Of a stretch of DNA of 64,000 nt, positions 19,970 to 31,209 are shown one piece after another (positions within the stretch are counted from its first letter, which is position 1; each line of letters starts with the position of its first letter). Position numbers and translations under genes: made by a program. The stretch comes from Fallopia convolvulus. Its lineage: Eukaryota; Streptophyta; Magnoliopsida; Caryophyllales; Polygonaceae. Location of the stretch: positions 11,094,091 through 11,158,090 of the forward strand of contig OZ024727.1 in assembly GCA_964016875.1 (NCBI GenBank), read 5' to 3'. The notes below the pieces were generated by a model, which was not told where the DNA came from, did no database searches, and saw only the letters and a list, made by a program, of their open reading frames with translations.

Positions 19970-22900
19970 CATAAAAGCACGGGTAACTCTTGATTTGAAC
20001 CGTTAATTTCCCATAACTCATTTGCCAAACTATCGTGGGGTCCTGGTCTCTTCTTCTTTCTCCTGCTTTGTCGTTCTCTCCCTTTTACTTCCCAATTCTC
20101 GTAGCCAGACCTTCAACTCCACCTTTTGCTTCAATGGCCGACTTTCCTCTTCATCCCTCTCCACCTCCTGCTTTCTCGTTCATACATATCTTCCATCTGG
20201 AATTCTTTATTTTACTGCCTCCATCGCTCTCTTTTCTAGGTTTTTTTTTTGCATTGTTCTTGTATATGGACCGGATCTATTTGAGTTCATCTGGAGATAA
20301 TCATGGCAGAACGACAAATTGGGGACAAATAGTAATTCTTTGCTTCCGTACTCAACCGATAAACAACCCTAGGGAGTGACCAGATTGAGAGAGAATCAGG
20401 ACGACAGACCCATGGAGAAAGAATTCTTCAACGCCGGCTATCTTCTATGCCTCGTCCTTTATTCTAGGTTTAGTTTTTTTTTGGGTTTGATTATCTCAGT
20501 ACTGTATAGAAGTGGATTTAAGTTTGATTACGCACTTAAGGTGTTTGGTTTGTGGCTGATTTTTTTCTTTATGAATACTATAGTTGGTGTAACTCATGGT
20601 TCCATGTTGAGGAACCCAGTTGCAATATTGTAACTCATGCTGCCATAAGAGATGAATGACATGAAAATCAGATAGTAAAGGGGATATGGGAAGAGAAAGG
20701 ATTCAAGTCTAGCTCTAGATGTCGAGGATTAAGTGCTCTACAGTAATCTTCAATCAATTGTAGAGAAAGGATTCAAGAATCGAGTCGAAACTCACTAAAT
20801 CAGACTGTGGTACTGATTTTTCAGTTTTTCAAAGGTTGGTGACGAGTCGTTTTCTCGGGCTTTGATCTCCATCTTCTAGCAACTATTCCCGGGTTCGTTG
20901 CCAACAGTTGGAAGGTGGAAAGGTGATCTTTCAACTGTTGCAATTAGTCGCGTCACTCCATGCCTGGTGTGGCCACCAATAGCCGACGAAACTAGCCCGA
21001 CGAACACTGAGTTTCAGCCCGGAAATCCATTGTCAAGGAGCTGTTTTCGTGGACCACGTGAGCCGCCTTCCGGCCATATATCAGGAATCCAATGCCAACA
21101 GTAGGTAGAGGGTAATTCCTTATTTCATCTGTCTCAGGTCCCGTCACCACCGAGCCACGGGTTTCTCCTCCACGAGTCAGTGAACAGGCGTTCCCGACCA
21201 ATGTTTTAGCCGATTTCTTTGCCCAGAAATTCAGCTTCGGCGAGTGACTTTTGTCTCCTTCGTTCACCGTCGTCCCTCAACAAATCAAACATCCGTTGCC
21301 AACAGTAGAAAGAGGGTAACGAGTACTTACAACTGTCGCTTGAATGACCCAAAACGGAGTCTCGTGTAGATCCGTCGTTGCCGCAATGAAGTCTGAAAAA
21401 GAAGAAGGGAGCTATGTAGCGCAAATGGGTCCTGATCGATTCTTTGGGTCGGATAATTCCCAGGTATCATTTGAGCTTTTTGTTTTTCGATTTTAATAAG
21501 AAAAACAAACTCTTTAGATGTTTTTATCTCTATGGTTCATTTGGAATTGATTGGGAATTGATGCAAAAGGATGAGAGAGGTATTATATAAGATATGTCAC
21601 CTAATGATTGACTTGATTTTTAAAAATTATGAGTAATTGGTTTCATTGTTGTTGCAAATTTCGAGTGAAGGGCTCGAAGTGAAAGAGGTTATTTCTCTTT
21701 TTTTGGATTGGTTTTGAGCATTATTCAGTACATGTAAAGATCTTGTTAACATTAAATTTTGCTTTAAAACAATGAAATTTCAGGTTACAGATATTACAAA
21801 TTTCATGGTACATTATGACAAGGTTGTGTATCTCAGATAAAGATATATGTTGTTTCTCAGATACAAAACCACTTTAAAACAAGTGATGTTGGACAAGATT
21901 TGATCTGGGTATTCTCCCTCATAAAGCCCAGGTTAGTATATGATGACATCATGTTATTTAGTATACTCAACATTTTTAAAAAAAATAGTTTTTGAAAATA
22001 TATTTCCATCATTTAAATTGTCATGGAGATAGAAGGTAGAATCTAGGAAAATATAATGTTGTGGATGAATTACTAACTTAAAAGATTAAAACAGGGTTAG
22101 CTATATAACCATTTAGACAGTTCATATTGATGACATTTGTGCTGAAATTGCTATTTCGATATTTCTTGATCATGCAGGCATGTAGAGTGCCTAGCAGCAT
22201 GTGGTCCAAATTAGCTCATTTCAAGCTCTCTGTAGTGCTTAAGCTTTCAAAAGGAAGTAGTGTTTTTGGGTCATGTGCAAGTTTACGCATAATGACTTGC
22301 ATGACTGGCCGACTTGTTTATGATACATTTTTGTATTCTCGTGATCTGTTAAAAGAGGTATCTTGTATTTATTTTAGTTGCTTACTGTTTTTGTACTATT
22401 TTCCGCATTGGTTAGGTTTCGATTTCTTTTTGGGATGGTCATTGATAATGAAAGTTTTTTGTTTAATTCAATTTCACAGGTTTTGAACATTGAAAGTCTT
22501 TTTGGGAGTATGAATTTGGGTAGGAGGATGAATTTCATTTAATTTCGTTTGGTATGTATGAATTTGGGTAGGAAGATGATTCATAAACTCAATGATGCCT
22601 TAGTTTTAGGGCAAACAATTTCATAGGCTATCTCTTTACAACCTGGACAGTACTTAATTATGCGGTACACTACATGCAAATTCATATTCATTAGATAAGA
22701 GATTGTGGATCTGTTGCACACAGTTTGGACAAGTGCGGTGCACTGCATACTGCACACTAAGCATCATTTTTAGGGCGTATCAGATATGAACGTTAGAATG
22801 AATTTATGATATTAGAGTATGTCTTTTATACTCTCATGATCTGCCTTCAAATTCAATGATTCATAAATTCAATTTCATTTGGTATTTATGCTTTTGCTAT

Positions 22901-24285
22901 TACCAAGAGTGAAAAATAGTTGCTTTCACTTTGCTTCTAAAGTTGCCATTCACTTTTGCTTTTAAATTCAATTTCGTTTGGTAGTAAGATCAATGTGATC
23001 TTGTGGCTTCCATCTTCTGATGGCATCTCCTAAGAGAGATTCTTCGTACATGATCCACAAAATAGAAATTGAAAATTGAAAAAATGAATAAAATATTATT
23101 AACTTTTTTGCAGGTTAGATTGATAAATAAACATAGATGATATTTGGAAAAGCCTAAAAAGCACCATGTTCTTTGTTAAAAAATCCTATCATTCGTTCAG
23201 GTTCATTAAATCTTACTTTTGAGCCCCAGATTTTTGGTAGGGTATAAATAAGGGTAATTTCAATCATCCCCTCTTTCTCCAATTGCTGCTCTACTGAAGT
23301 TGCTCTTAAAGTTTTGGCGGAGAAGAATATGGGTGTCACGGATCCAAAGACGAGGAAAAGAATTCAGGATATAGCAATCTACTAATTAATGGTAAAAAAT
23401 TTGTTTCATCATTGTATTGTTTTGTTATTTTCATTTTATGAAAACTGCAGATCTTGTGACAATTTTTAGCCAAGATAGTACTCCCTATTTTTGTAGTGTT
23501 AAGCTAGGTGTTTCACTTAAACACAATCAGTAAAGGAATATCAGTCATTGAAATCAGAAGGAATTGCTCCTATTTTTAATGTAGCAATGAGATTGTTATT
23601 GTTTTTGACATAAGAGTAATGTAGGTCCTATCTATAAAGTACATAATCTAAACATGTTTACAATATTGTAGTCAGTGATTAGTGCTTCTTACACCAAGGC
23701 CAAAATTCCAAGTCCAGTGTTGCTTGAATATTTGTAGGAAAATTACCAGGTGGCGTACATTGTTGGAAGCAATAATAGTATGCATTCAATAGAAGACATG
23801 AATCAAGAGGCAATAATAGTATGCATTCAATAGAAGACATGAATCAAGAGGCAATAATAGTATGCATTCAATAGAAGACATGAATCAAGAGGTAATTGAA
23901 CAAGGTATCTCTAAGTTCGAACCAAGTGGATCTGGTGGACAAGGGGGGCAATGATAAAAAAAAAAATGTTTTGTCTCTGCACCATTTGAACAAGGGAAGC
24001 AATGGTGTTGTGGAAGAAACTAAAAAAAATGTATAACTTTGTGAACATTTGCAAGGGATAGATCTACAGTTCTTGAAAGATTTGCATGCATTACTTTAGG
24101 TTGATTTTTGCAATAAAAGGTGTAGGTGAGAATTCGATCTGTATGATTTTTTGTATTAAGAGTAACGAATTTAAAGTTAATTTGATTTTGAGTTCTTAAT
24201 TGGAGACAAGGTAGAAGCCAAATGGAGGATCCGTCTAATAATCGTCGCGCGTTGCTAGTATCTCAAAGTGGAGGTCAGCTGAAAG
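19968..24285 (+). other. Gene-like insertion within the LTR, origin unknown
   Basis: This DNA is absent from the second LTR copy. It looks like an intron-containing gene fragment rather than a transposon. There is a CT-rich leader with ATG-bearing openings (20035, 20133, 20411), and an exon-like block at about 22178-22357 between CATGCAG and GAGGTATC splice-like edges reading VPSSMWSKLAHFKL. A block near 23280-23380 reads LAEKNMGVTDPKTRKRI. Three repeats of the form TTGCCAACAGT occur near 20898, 21090 and 21296. No product is recognised and no long ORF exists. It may be a captured gene fragment (Pack-type element or Helitron cargo), but no terminal repeats were identified. Confidence 0.45.
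23769..23891. repeat. Three tandem copies of a 41-bp unit
   Basis: The unit begins GCAATAATAGTATGCATTC and repeats at 23769, 23810 and 23851 without visible differences, so it is recent. Confidence 0.9.
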
Positions 24286-24527
24286 AGTCGGCAATTTTTT
24301 TTAAAGAATTGCACTTTTCACCCTGAAATCTCATTTACTATAAACTTTACCTTGAAATAATTATTAATTGACTTTTAGTTAAAACCTTTTTAAAATATAA
24401 TAAAATTAATTAGAAAATATATATTACTTTTAAAAACTCACTATATATCATGTCAATATGTTATGCATATGCTATTAATCTTATATGAATGCAAAATGAC
24501 GTATGCACTTTGGTCGGGGATGTTACA
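24286..24527 (-). repeat. Smaller piece of the split Tekay-type LTR
   Basis: It matches 46838 to about 47080 in reverse orientation and ends TGTTACA at 24527, next to the target duplication CTGAC. Confidence 0.8.
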
Positions 24528-24650
24528 CTGACTATTGCACAAGAAGCATCTCCTAACCTCCAGAATCAAATGATGATGTTAGCGGTGAAGTTGAAGATGC
24601 AACTGAGCACTTTGATGATCCAGCTTTGAACTCTGGTAGATATGAGGGAA
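24528..24650 (+). pseudogene. Copia integrase/RT hinge, continuation
   Basis: Joined across the LTR, the acidic hinge frame continues through a TAA near 24553 and then PPESNDDVSGEVEDATEHFDD. This supports the insertion model. No reverse transcriptase follows. Confidence 0.5.
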
Positions 24651-24975
24651 TGATTCTCTTATGTTTCCTATGAACTTGCATTCACAACAAAAGTTCATAT
24701 AAGCAGTGGAAACAAACAACTTAAACCATTTAGAGGAAGGAACAGGTAAGCAGGGAGAATTTTTTGGGGGCTGTTCATGGTTTGGAAGAGGAAGGAAGCT
24801 TCTGCTGGACAAGATTCTCTCGTTGATGTCACAAAGACGATTCAGTGCTTGGAGGATTTTCGTGCTATCCCCTTCATGTATTTATGGAGTTATTCAAGAA
24901 TGGTGAAGTTATGGTTCATATTTTTCATATTTGTGGAAACCAATTCTCGTCTAACAAGATACAACATTCTTGAAT

Positions 24976-25255
24976 AATTGCATAACAAAACCCGCATATA
25001 TAAATAACAATTCACGGATATATGAATAATAAAACACACATATATAAATAACAAAATACGCATATATGAATAACAAGTCATGCGTCTATGAATAACAATG
25101 CACACATATATGAATAACAAAACACCCATATATAAATAATAAGTCATGCGTCTATGAATAACAATGCACACATATATGAATATCAAAAAATGCATATATG
25201 AACGAATAACAAAAAATGCATACATAAATAACAAAAACTGTTATATGAATAATAA
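24976..25255. repeat. 22-bp minisatellite, about 12 units
   Basis: Degenerate units of the form ATAACAAAACACNCATATATGA follow one another from about 24980. One variant pair (AAGTCATGCGTCTATG then AATGCACACATATATG) is itself duplicated. Three units make 66 nt, so the opposite strand stays open over 114 codons with a 22-residue period; this is not taken as a gene. The array ends about 220 bp upstream of the PPR start codon. Confidence 0.9.
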
Positions 25256-25474
25256 ATCACTTTATGTATTTATGATATCACAACATGTCTATTTTTGATA
25301 ACCAATCTAAAATAAGCTCACAAAATCACGAAATCGGGTTATTTTCTGTAAGAGTCATCTTTTAGTGGTGATTTTTTGTAATTCTTTAAAATTGCCGTCA
25401 AAATGTTCTGTTGATCATCACTACAGCACTACTACTACATCAGCAATGGCGAAAAGAAAACGCTAGGGTTACCA

Positions 25475-27334
25475 ATGGCGAGATACCCAACTTTCCTCTT
25501 CCCCTTCCTCCGTCACCATCGTAACCGCTGCAAATTTCCTAGTTTTAGCCCCAATTCCTTCCACCTAATTAGGGATTTGACTCTTGGAGCCGAAAATACT
25601 ATCAGTATCCCTGAAGAGAAGCTCCCTGAATCCTCAAATCAAAGTCATGGCGGTGAAGATGCATCTAATGACCCATTGAAAGAACGAAGGAGCTTCGAAG
25701 ATGCCGTTGATGAGGTATGTTGTCTGATCCAGACCCGAAGCAGATGGGAATCGACGCTTCTTACTCGCATCCCATCTCTCTATCTATCGGACACGAAGTT
25801 CCTCTCTGAAGTTTTGAAACGGCAGAAGAATGTTTATCTGTCTCTCCGGCTTTTCAATTGGCTGAATTCACATTCGGAGTTCACGCCCGACGATCTTTCA
25901 TGTAAGCGAATGTTTGATGCTCTGGTCAAAGCTGATGCTGTCGTTTTGGCCAAAGCTTTCATTGAAAATGTCAACTTTGTGCCCGATTCGGATACCTTCC
26001 GACTTCTATATCGAGGTGGATTGGTTGATGTGGCAGTTAATTTGTTTTCTAAGTGCAAGGACTATGGGACTTGCCTGCCCCTTAGTACTTGGAATTCCAT
26101 CTTCTCAGAATCGATTCGAAGTGGAAGGACTGATGTGTTCTGGAGATTGTACGAGCAGATGATAGAAAGTGGCATTTCGACAGATGCCCAAACTGTTAAT
26201 TGTTTGATTTGGGCGTTCTGTGTGGATGATAAGGTTGAAAGAGGCTATGAGCTTCTTAGACATGTTTTGAATGATGGGATGAAACCCCATATTTTCGGTT
26301 TCAGTAAACTGATAAGTGGGTTTTGTAAAAGAGGGAACTTTGGTAGAGTTTCTGAGCTTCTTCATTTGATGATTGCAACAGACTGCGAACCAAGCTGTTA
26401 CATTTATCAAGAAATCATAAATGCTCTTTGCAAGAAACGGAAGGTACAAGAAGGGTATCGAATTTTCAAGGATCTTAGGGTCAGAAGGCATACTCCAGAC
26501 ATTTTTATGTATACTACAATGATTAATGGTTTGTGTAACATACGATTGGTCGGAGAGGCGAAGAAACTATGGTCTGAGATGATCGAGAATGGTATTCAAC
26601 CAAATGAATATGCTTACAGTGCTATGATAGATGGGCTTTTTAAGGCTGGTGAAATAGAAAGGGTTCAGGAGTTGCGCAAGGAGATGTGTGAAAGAAGCTA
26701 TAAGGAGACAATCGTGATTTACAACAATTTGATTGCTGGGATGTGCAAAAATAAGAAGACAGCGGAAGCATGTAAGTTGTTTGATGAAATGTCGCAAAAG
26801 GGCATTTCACATGATTTAATGACGTATAATTCTCTGATTAGAGGATTCTGCAAGAAAGGGAATGTAAATAAAAGTGCTGAGTTTTTTTCGAAGCTTTTGG
26901 AACAAGGTTTGCAGCCTTCACTTTCATCTTATTCATCTCTCATTAGAGAATATTGTAAGGCTGGAAGAATGGATAGAGCAATGCTACTATGGAAAGATAT
27001 GGAAAAGAGGGGTGTAGAGCCCTCGGCTTATTGCTTTGAGTGTATTATACTTGGTTTCTGTAAGCAAGGCTCTGCTATTGAAGGGATGCAATGGCTGTTA
27101 GAAATGTTGAAAAGGAAACTTGTACCACAACAGATAACGTTTGAGATGTTACTACAATATCTCTTGGAGAAAGATGAGTTGGATGATGCTATACTAATCT
27201 TAGGCTCAACGTTGCATGCAGGTTATCTTCTAAAAAAACATGTTACTGAATTACTTGTTAGAAAATTTTTTTTAGACAGCTTTCAAACCATCGATGCATC
27301 TTTAGAGAAGATTATTGACCAAGCTTACCTTTAG
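25475..27334 (+). CDS. P-class pentatricopeptide repeat protein, 619 aa
   Basis: A single uninterrupted exon of 619 codons. Residues 1 to about 40 are arginine-, serine- and phenylalanine-rich with few acidic residues (MARYPTFLFPFLRHHRNR), which suggests a mitochondrial or plastid transit peptide. From about residue 200 come roughly ten 35-residue PPR motifs (for example TYNSLIRGFCKKGNVNKSAEF), uniform in length and without E or DYW extensions, so it is a P-class protein. Such proteins bind organelle RNA in a sequence-specific way for processing, stability or translation. The start is the first ATG in a good context; another ATG (25446) lies upstream out of frame. It resembles, from memory, Arabidopsis At5g18950; that needs a search. 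It is convergent with the DUF3527 gene. Confidence 0.92.
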   Translation: MARYPTFLFPFLRHHRNRCKFPSFSPNSFHLIRDLTLGAENTISIPEEKLPESSNQSHGGEDASNDPLKERRSFEDAVDEVCCLIQTRSRWESTLLTRIPSLYLSDTKFLSEVLKRQKNVYLSLRLFNWLNSHSEFTPDDLSCKRMFDALVKADAVVLAKAFIENVNFVPDSDTFRLLYRGGLVDVAVNLFSKCKDYGTCLPLSTWNSIFSESIRSGRTDVFWRLYEQMIESGISTDAQTVNCLIWAFCVDDKVERGYELLRHVLNDGMKPHIFGFSKLISGFCKRGNFGRVSELLHLMIATDCEPSCYIYQEIINALCKKRKVQEGYRIFKDLRVRRHTPDIFMYTTMINGLCNIRLVGEAKKLWSEMIENGIQPNEYAYSAMIDGLFKAGEIERVQELRKEMCERSYKETIVIYNNLIAGMCKNKKTAEACKLFDEMSQKGISHDLMTYNSLIRGFCKKGNVNKSAEFFSKLLEQGLQPSLSSYSSLIREYCKAGRMDRAMLLWKDMEKRGVEPSAYCFECIILGFCKQGSAIEGMQWLLEMLKRKLVPQQITFEMLLQYLLEKDELDDAILILGSTLHAGYLLKKHVTELLVRKFFLDSFQTIDASLEKIIDQAYL

Positions 27335-29080
27335 AATGTACCATTTCTGCTGTTTTAGTGTCCATCTTTTATAGTTTGTGATAGATCTTTCAAGAGAAAG
27401 AAAGGGACCAAAAAGAGCAAATTTTAGGAGACATTTTCATTGTAGCTTGCCATTTTGTTCCCAATATGTGGGAAGTTTTTTTTATTCATAAACTTGATTT
27501 AGCTCCTCCAGATTCAATATAAGATCTAAGCCTCCTGGTGGCTAAGATTGCAGCTGTATTAACTGACTGTAACTTTTTGCCAAGAGTTTCTGAAGTAAAC
27601 TACTTCACCTTCTGAGTTTTGTTCTTGACATACTGAAAGCATTCAGAATTGACTAAGCAACGAGTTCTATGATCCACTGCAAAAGACCGAAAGAGATGGA
27701 CCTTGTATTGAAACGCTATCGAATCTTCAGGTTATTCCTTGTTTATTTGGGTTGTAAAGTGCCTTGCAGGATTATCCATGTTCAGTTTCTTTTGCTGAGA
27801 TGATTTTGTGAATCACCTCATTACATTATAAATGACAGTTGATATAGGACTATAAATAACTACTGATAAATGCTCAGCAAGCTTTAAGCGTGCTGCTTGT
27901 TAGTTTATGATGCTGTTATGTGATTTGCTGAAGATGCCTTCCCTGCCACTTCTATCTTTATTTGCTGTCGCCTCTGTACTTGACTACTTGTAAAAATTTA
28001 ATCTAAAACTACTAGGAATGTCCATTTCTCAAGAATCGTCAAAACTTATTTGGTTGAATTTTATTTCAAATGAATTACATGGATGAAAATTTAGAAAAGG
28101 TGGAAGAAAATCTTAATCCTGACAAGTGAACTTCCTATAGTTTTGGAGGATTTGAATTCCTAGAAAATTAACTTCCTGGGTGAATCCATCAAAAAGGTGT
28201 CAACCAAATGCATATATTATCTTCTATTCTGCTACTTACTGGGATTATGTAGTTCTGGGATCATCTGATTAACAAAATGAGAAACGAGCACTTATTATGT
28301 AAGCCAATTTGTTTACTTGTTTGTAGTTGATGGTTTTATACTCCACATGTTGCATCACAATTCAAAATCCTTCATGCGTATGTTTTTGTGGAAAGCTGAG
28401 TGCATTATTATTCTGCACTCTTTCAGTGCCCACAAATTGGTGACAGATGTACTCTTCAGTGTGATAGAATATGCAGATTGTTCATTTGTGCGTGTTCTTG
28501 TCAAATCCAACACCCAGAATAGGTTCTTCAGCACCATTTATATTAAAAGGTGCTTTCTCTGTTGAACTTCCTGAGCTGGAATTTCCCACTTTTGATGGAG
28601 TGATATTCTTTAATGCGTTCCTAGTCAATATCACAAAATTTAGAGGCTCCTGCAAATGCGTAAAATTAGGGGACATCTGGTTTAATTGGTTCCTTGTGCA
28701 ATCACCATCACTTCTGCTTTAAACTCAATTATTCGTCTTTAAACATGCAACATTATGCTTCTCCGATCCTCTTCTAACTTTTGCATCCATAGAACATGAG
28801 AGAATAGTACAATCTGCAGTAATCTTTTGCCATAATATCATAATTGTCAACAATTCCAGTTTGTTACACAGTAAACCAACCAACTTCACATCCATGAATA
28901 CATCACAAAAGAAACCATATCCAAGAATACCAACCCGATCCCGACCTCAACAGAAAAGTTAAAAAAAGAATTTGTGATTGACCTAATTAACTATAATCTA
29001 ACCCATTACTCATGTATGACAAAAACAAACAAATTCCATTCTATGCAAAACATACAACAAACTATTGCTGGTACATAAGA
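27335..29080. other. Intergenic between convergent genes
   Basis: It contains the 3' regions of the PPR gene (+) and the DUF3527 gene (-). Short open stretches at 28317-28720 on both strands show no recognisable domain. No repeat or RNA gene was seen. Confidence 0.6.
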
Positions 29081-31209
29081 TCACATCTGTACATGTTTGG
29101 GACGAAGCTCCGGACTTTGCGAATGCACCATTGCAACTGCAATTGCGAAACACTGCAGGATTGGCAAGCTTGCCCGAAAAGTGATGTAATACAAACCCTC
29201 GTGGACGTTAGTCACCTTCACTACAGGAGTTCCCTGCTCTGAGCCCTGCACCAAAACACAATGAAATTGCAGTTACTGTCAAATATAGCAGCTCATCTCA
29301 TATGGAGTTTAGTGTAAGCTTTATTATGTGCTAGTTTATGGTGCCAATATTGTTACTTTTAACAAGTTGTATCTTAGTATAAAAGTTTGGTAGTGTGGGA
29401 GAATCATTGTCTCAATTCATCTTTGTAAGTAAACAAGGCTCTACTCTTCTCTCGATGTAGTTTTCTTCTTTCATTTTGTATTCCACTTTGTGATTCTCTG
29501 TGAGTTAAATTAATTTAAATTAAAGAATTAATGCAAGAAAAGAACTGAATGCTTGGAGGTTGGAAGCATACCTCTGAAAATATGTCAAAGGACTTGCAAT
29601 CCTTTTGTGAGTAATCGGGATGAGGCAAACTGTCCTCTTTCCTCGGAATGCCCTTGAGGATAGTTAAAGGACATCCAATGTCCCATCCACTACAGTCACA
29701 ACGTCCACCTGATTTCCACCTTCCAAGAATACTTGAAGGTCCACCGTTCCCTGTTGCAGGCCTGCCATGAAAGCCTGCAGGCAAGATAATGTCGATGTTC
29801 GTTGAGCAATCCTCGTAGTTTTGGCTCAGATTTTGCCTAGACCTGGCTTTCTTAAGAAACTTTAGGCCCCAACCTCCTCCAATCTCTTCTTGATGATGAA
29901 TATCATCTTTGATATGGTCTTTTACCACAATGGCAGCTAACTCAAGTTCTGGAAGAAACCCACTTTGAAAAAGATTGCTCTTGTTCAATCCCTCCTCAAC
30001 ATTCTCAAGACATTCTTCAAAAATGACACTTGGGGTTCTCCTCTTGATTGTCTGGCTGGGTTTGAGAACTTCCATCACTTTTGACAATTTCCTCCTCCTC
30101 TTACCAATTCTTGAATTTATTTGAAAATCTCCTCCTTGGCCTTCATTTACACCAAACAAGACGAACTCAGTCTCCGCGAATTTTGAGTTGTTAGGACAAA
30201 GTGATAAGGATGTAGAAACCCTCATCTTGCCAACAATATCAGGTCCACCATGGAAGTCATCATATGGGGCATTGAATTTCAAATGGAACGAGTACACATA
30301 ATCCAATGAGTTGCCAATGGGTGCATCCGTTTTGTATGCATTGGCAACATAAATCTCCTTTTGGTCATCTATAGAGAATTCGAAATGTGGAAGACCACCT
30401 TTCCATGTACATTGAAGCATCCCCTGGAAACTAGAAGTTGAAGGAGACTGCCAAGATTGATCAGTGAAAACCGAGTGTGCACTTGCTATGGAAACAGGAC
30501 TTCTTTGTGAAGCATCTGATTTATAACTATCATTTCTTAGACCAAAGGAATCACTTTCAAGCTTCTGGGACAATGGACTAGTTCCTAATCCACTTGTTTG
30601 TGACAAATTCGAACGACTAAAGCTCTTCTTATCCAACATAGATGATTTAAGCATTGCCTCCTTACTTAGAGGTCCAAGTCTTTGAAACAAAGGGCTTTTC
30701 AATATATTCAACATACTACTGCTCTCAGTTATTGATCCTAGAACACATTGTTTACTTCTGTTGGCAGAAGAGACCGGAAATCCAATAACGAACGTGTCCC
30801 TTTCATGGGAACTCCTCAAGACTTCAGAAGAACCAAAACTGCCTTCTTCTAGATATTGAACGTAGATTGGATTATCGCTGACCAATATGCCACATGGGGA
30901 GGATTTCAGTGCACTGATATGTATTGCTTCCAAACAAAGCCTTAAATACTTTTCGTCAAGACTTACCAAGTGTTTTGGGATGCTTCTGTTGTGTAAGCCA
31001 TGAGAGCTGTTAAGGAACATGCCTTGAACCCAGCTTTCAAAACCCTTTATTTGGTTGAAATTGAAGATCAGTTTTTTCCGTGGTTTTGATCCTCTTAGCG
31101 TGCTCCAACGCTTACTTCCTGGCATATTCAGAACTAGATTGCTTAAACTGTTCGGTGAATCTTCTTGCTTCTGATTTTCTTTTTCCATATCAACAAACAT
31201 TTCATCCAC
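29081..31209 (-). CDS. DUF3527 domain protein, two coding exons, 600 aa
   Basis: Exon 1 (31209-29572, 546 codons) starts MDEMFVDMEKENQ and ends FDIFSE at a GTATGC donor. Exon 2 (29245-29081) follows a TTTTGGTGCAG acceptor, continues the frame with GSEQGTPVVKVTN and ends AVAMVHSQSPELRPKHVQM at TGA 29081-29083. The intron is 326 bp. The C-terminal half has the features of plant DUF3527 proteins: GGWGLKFLKKAR, a GGRCDCSGWDIGCPLTIL cysteine block and a final YYITFRASLPILQCFAIAVA. The N-terminal half is serine-rich and probably disordered. Function of the family is unknown; no signal or membrane segment is seen. If the intron is not removed, 18 other residues would replace the C-terminus, so the spliced model is preferred. 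Confidence 0.9.

Larger units (their letters stand above)
18376..24527 (-). mobile_element. Tekay-type solo LTR, split, TSD CTGAC
   Basis: Identical 5-bp flanks CTGAC lie at 18371-18375 and 24528-24532. On the minus strand the element starts TGTAACATCCCCGACC at 24527 and ends GGGTGTCACG at 18376. The same sequence occurs uninterrupted at 46838-48708, which shows that this copy is a solo LTR in two pieces (24527 to about 24286, and about 19967 to 18376) around an insertion of about 4.3 kb. TGTRACAYCCC ends are typical of chromovirus (Tekay/Del) LTRs; that lineage call is inferred from the ends only. Confidence 0.8.
13973..24650 (+). mobile_element. Ty1/copia retrotransposon, heavily interrupted, no RT
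   Basis: It consists of LTR, a tRNA-Met type primer site, gag with zinc knuckle, GAG_pre-integrase and integrase core in that order, which is the copia order. Two later insertions split it (15813-17025 and 18376-24527). After the second, a short stretch of the integrase/RT hinge continues to about 24650. Reverse transcriptase, RNase H and the 3' LTR are not found, so the copy is 3'-truncated. Confidence 0.8.

Noticed and set aside
20022..20379. Hydrophobic ORFs in the LTR insertion
   Set aside because: Two overlapping frames of CT-rich DNA give similar low-complexity text; neither shows a domain.
24240..24258. Helitron 3' end (CTAG after GC-rich stretch) for the 4.3-kb insertion
   Set aside because: No perfect hairpin and no matching TC 5' end following an A at the other boundary; kept only as a possibility.
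24890..25234. Minus-strand ORF of 114 codons with 22-residue repeats
   Set aside because: It is produced by the 22-bp minisatellite (three units are 66 nt); composition is not protein-like.
24976..25255. CRISPR-like regular repeat
   Set aside because: Units are contiguous with no unique spacers and the genome is a plant; it is a minisatellite.
28317..28722. ORFs on both strands between the PPR and DUF3527 genes
   Set aside because: Several overlapping short frames with no consistent codon use or motif.
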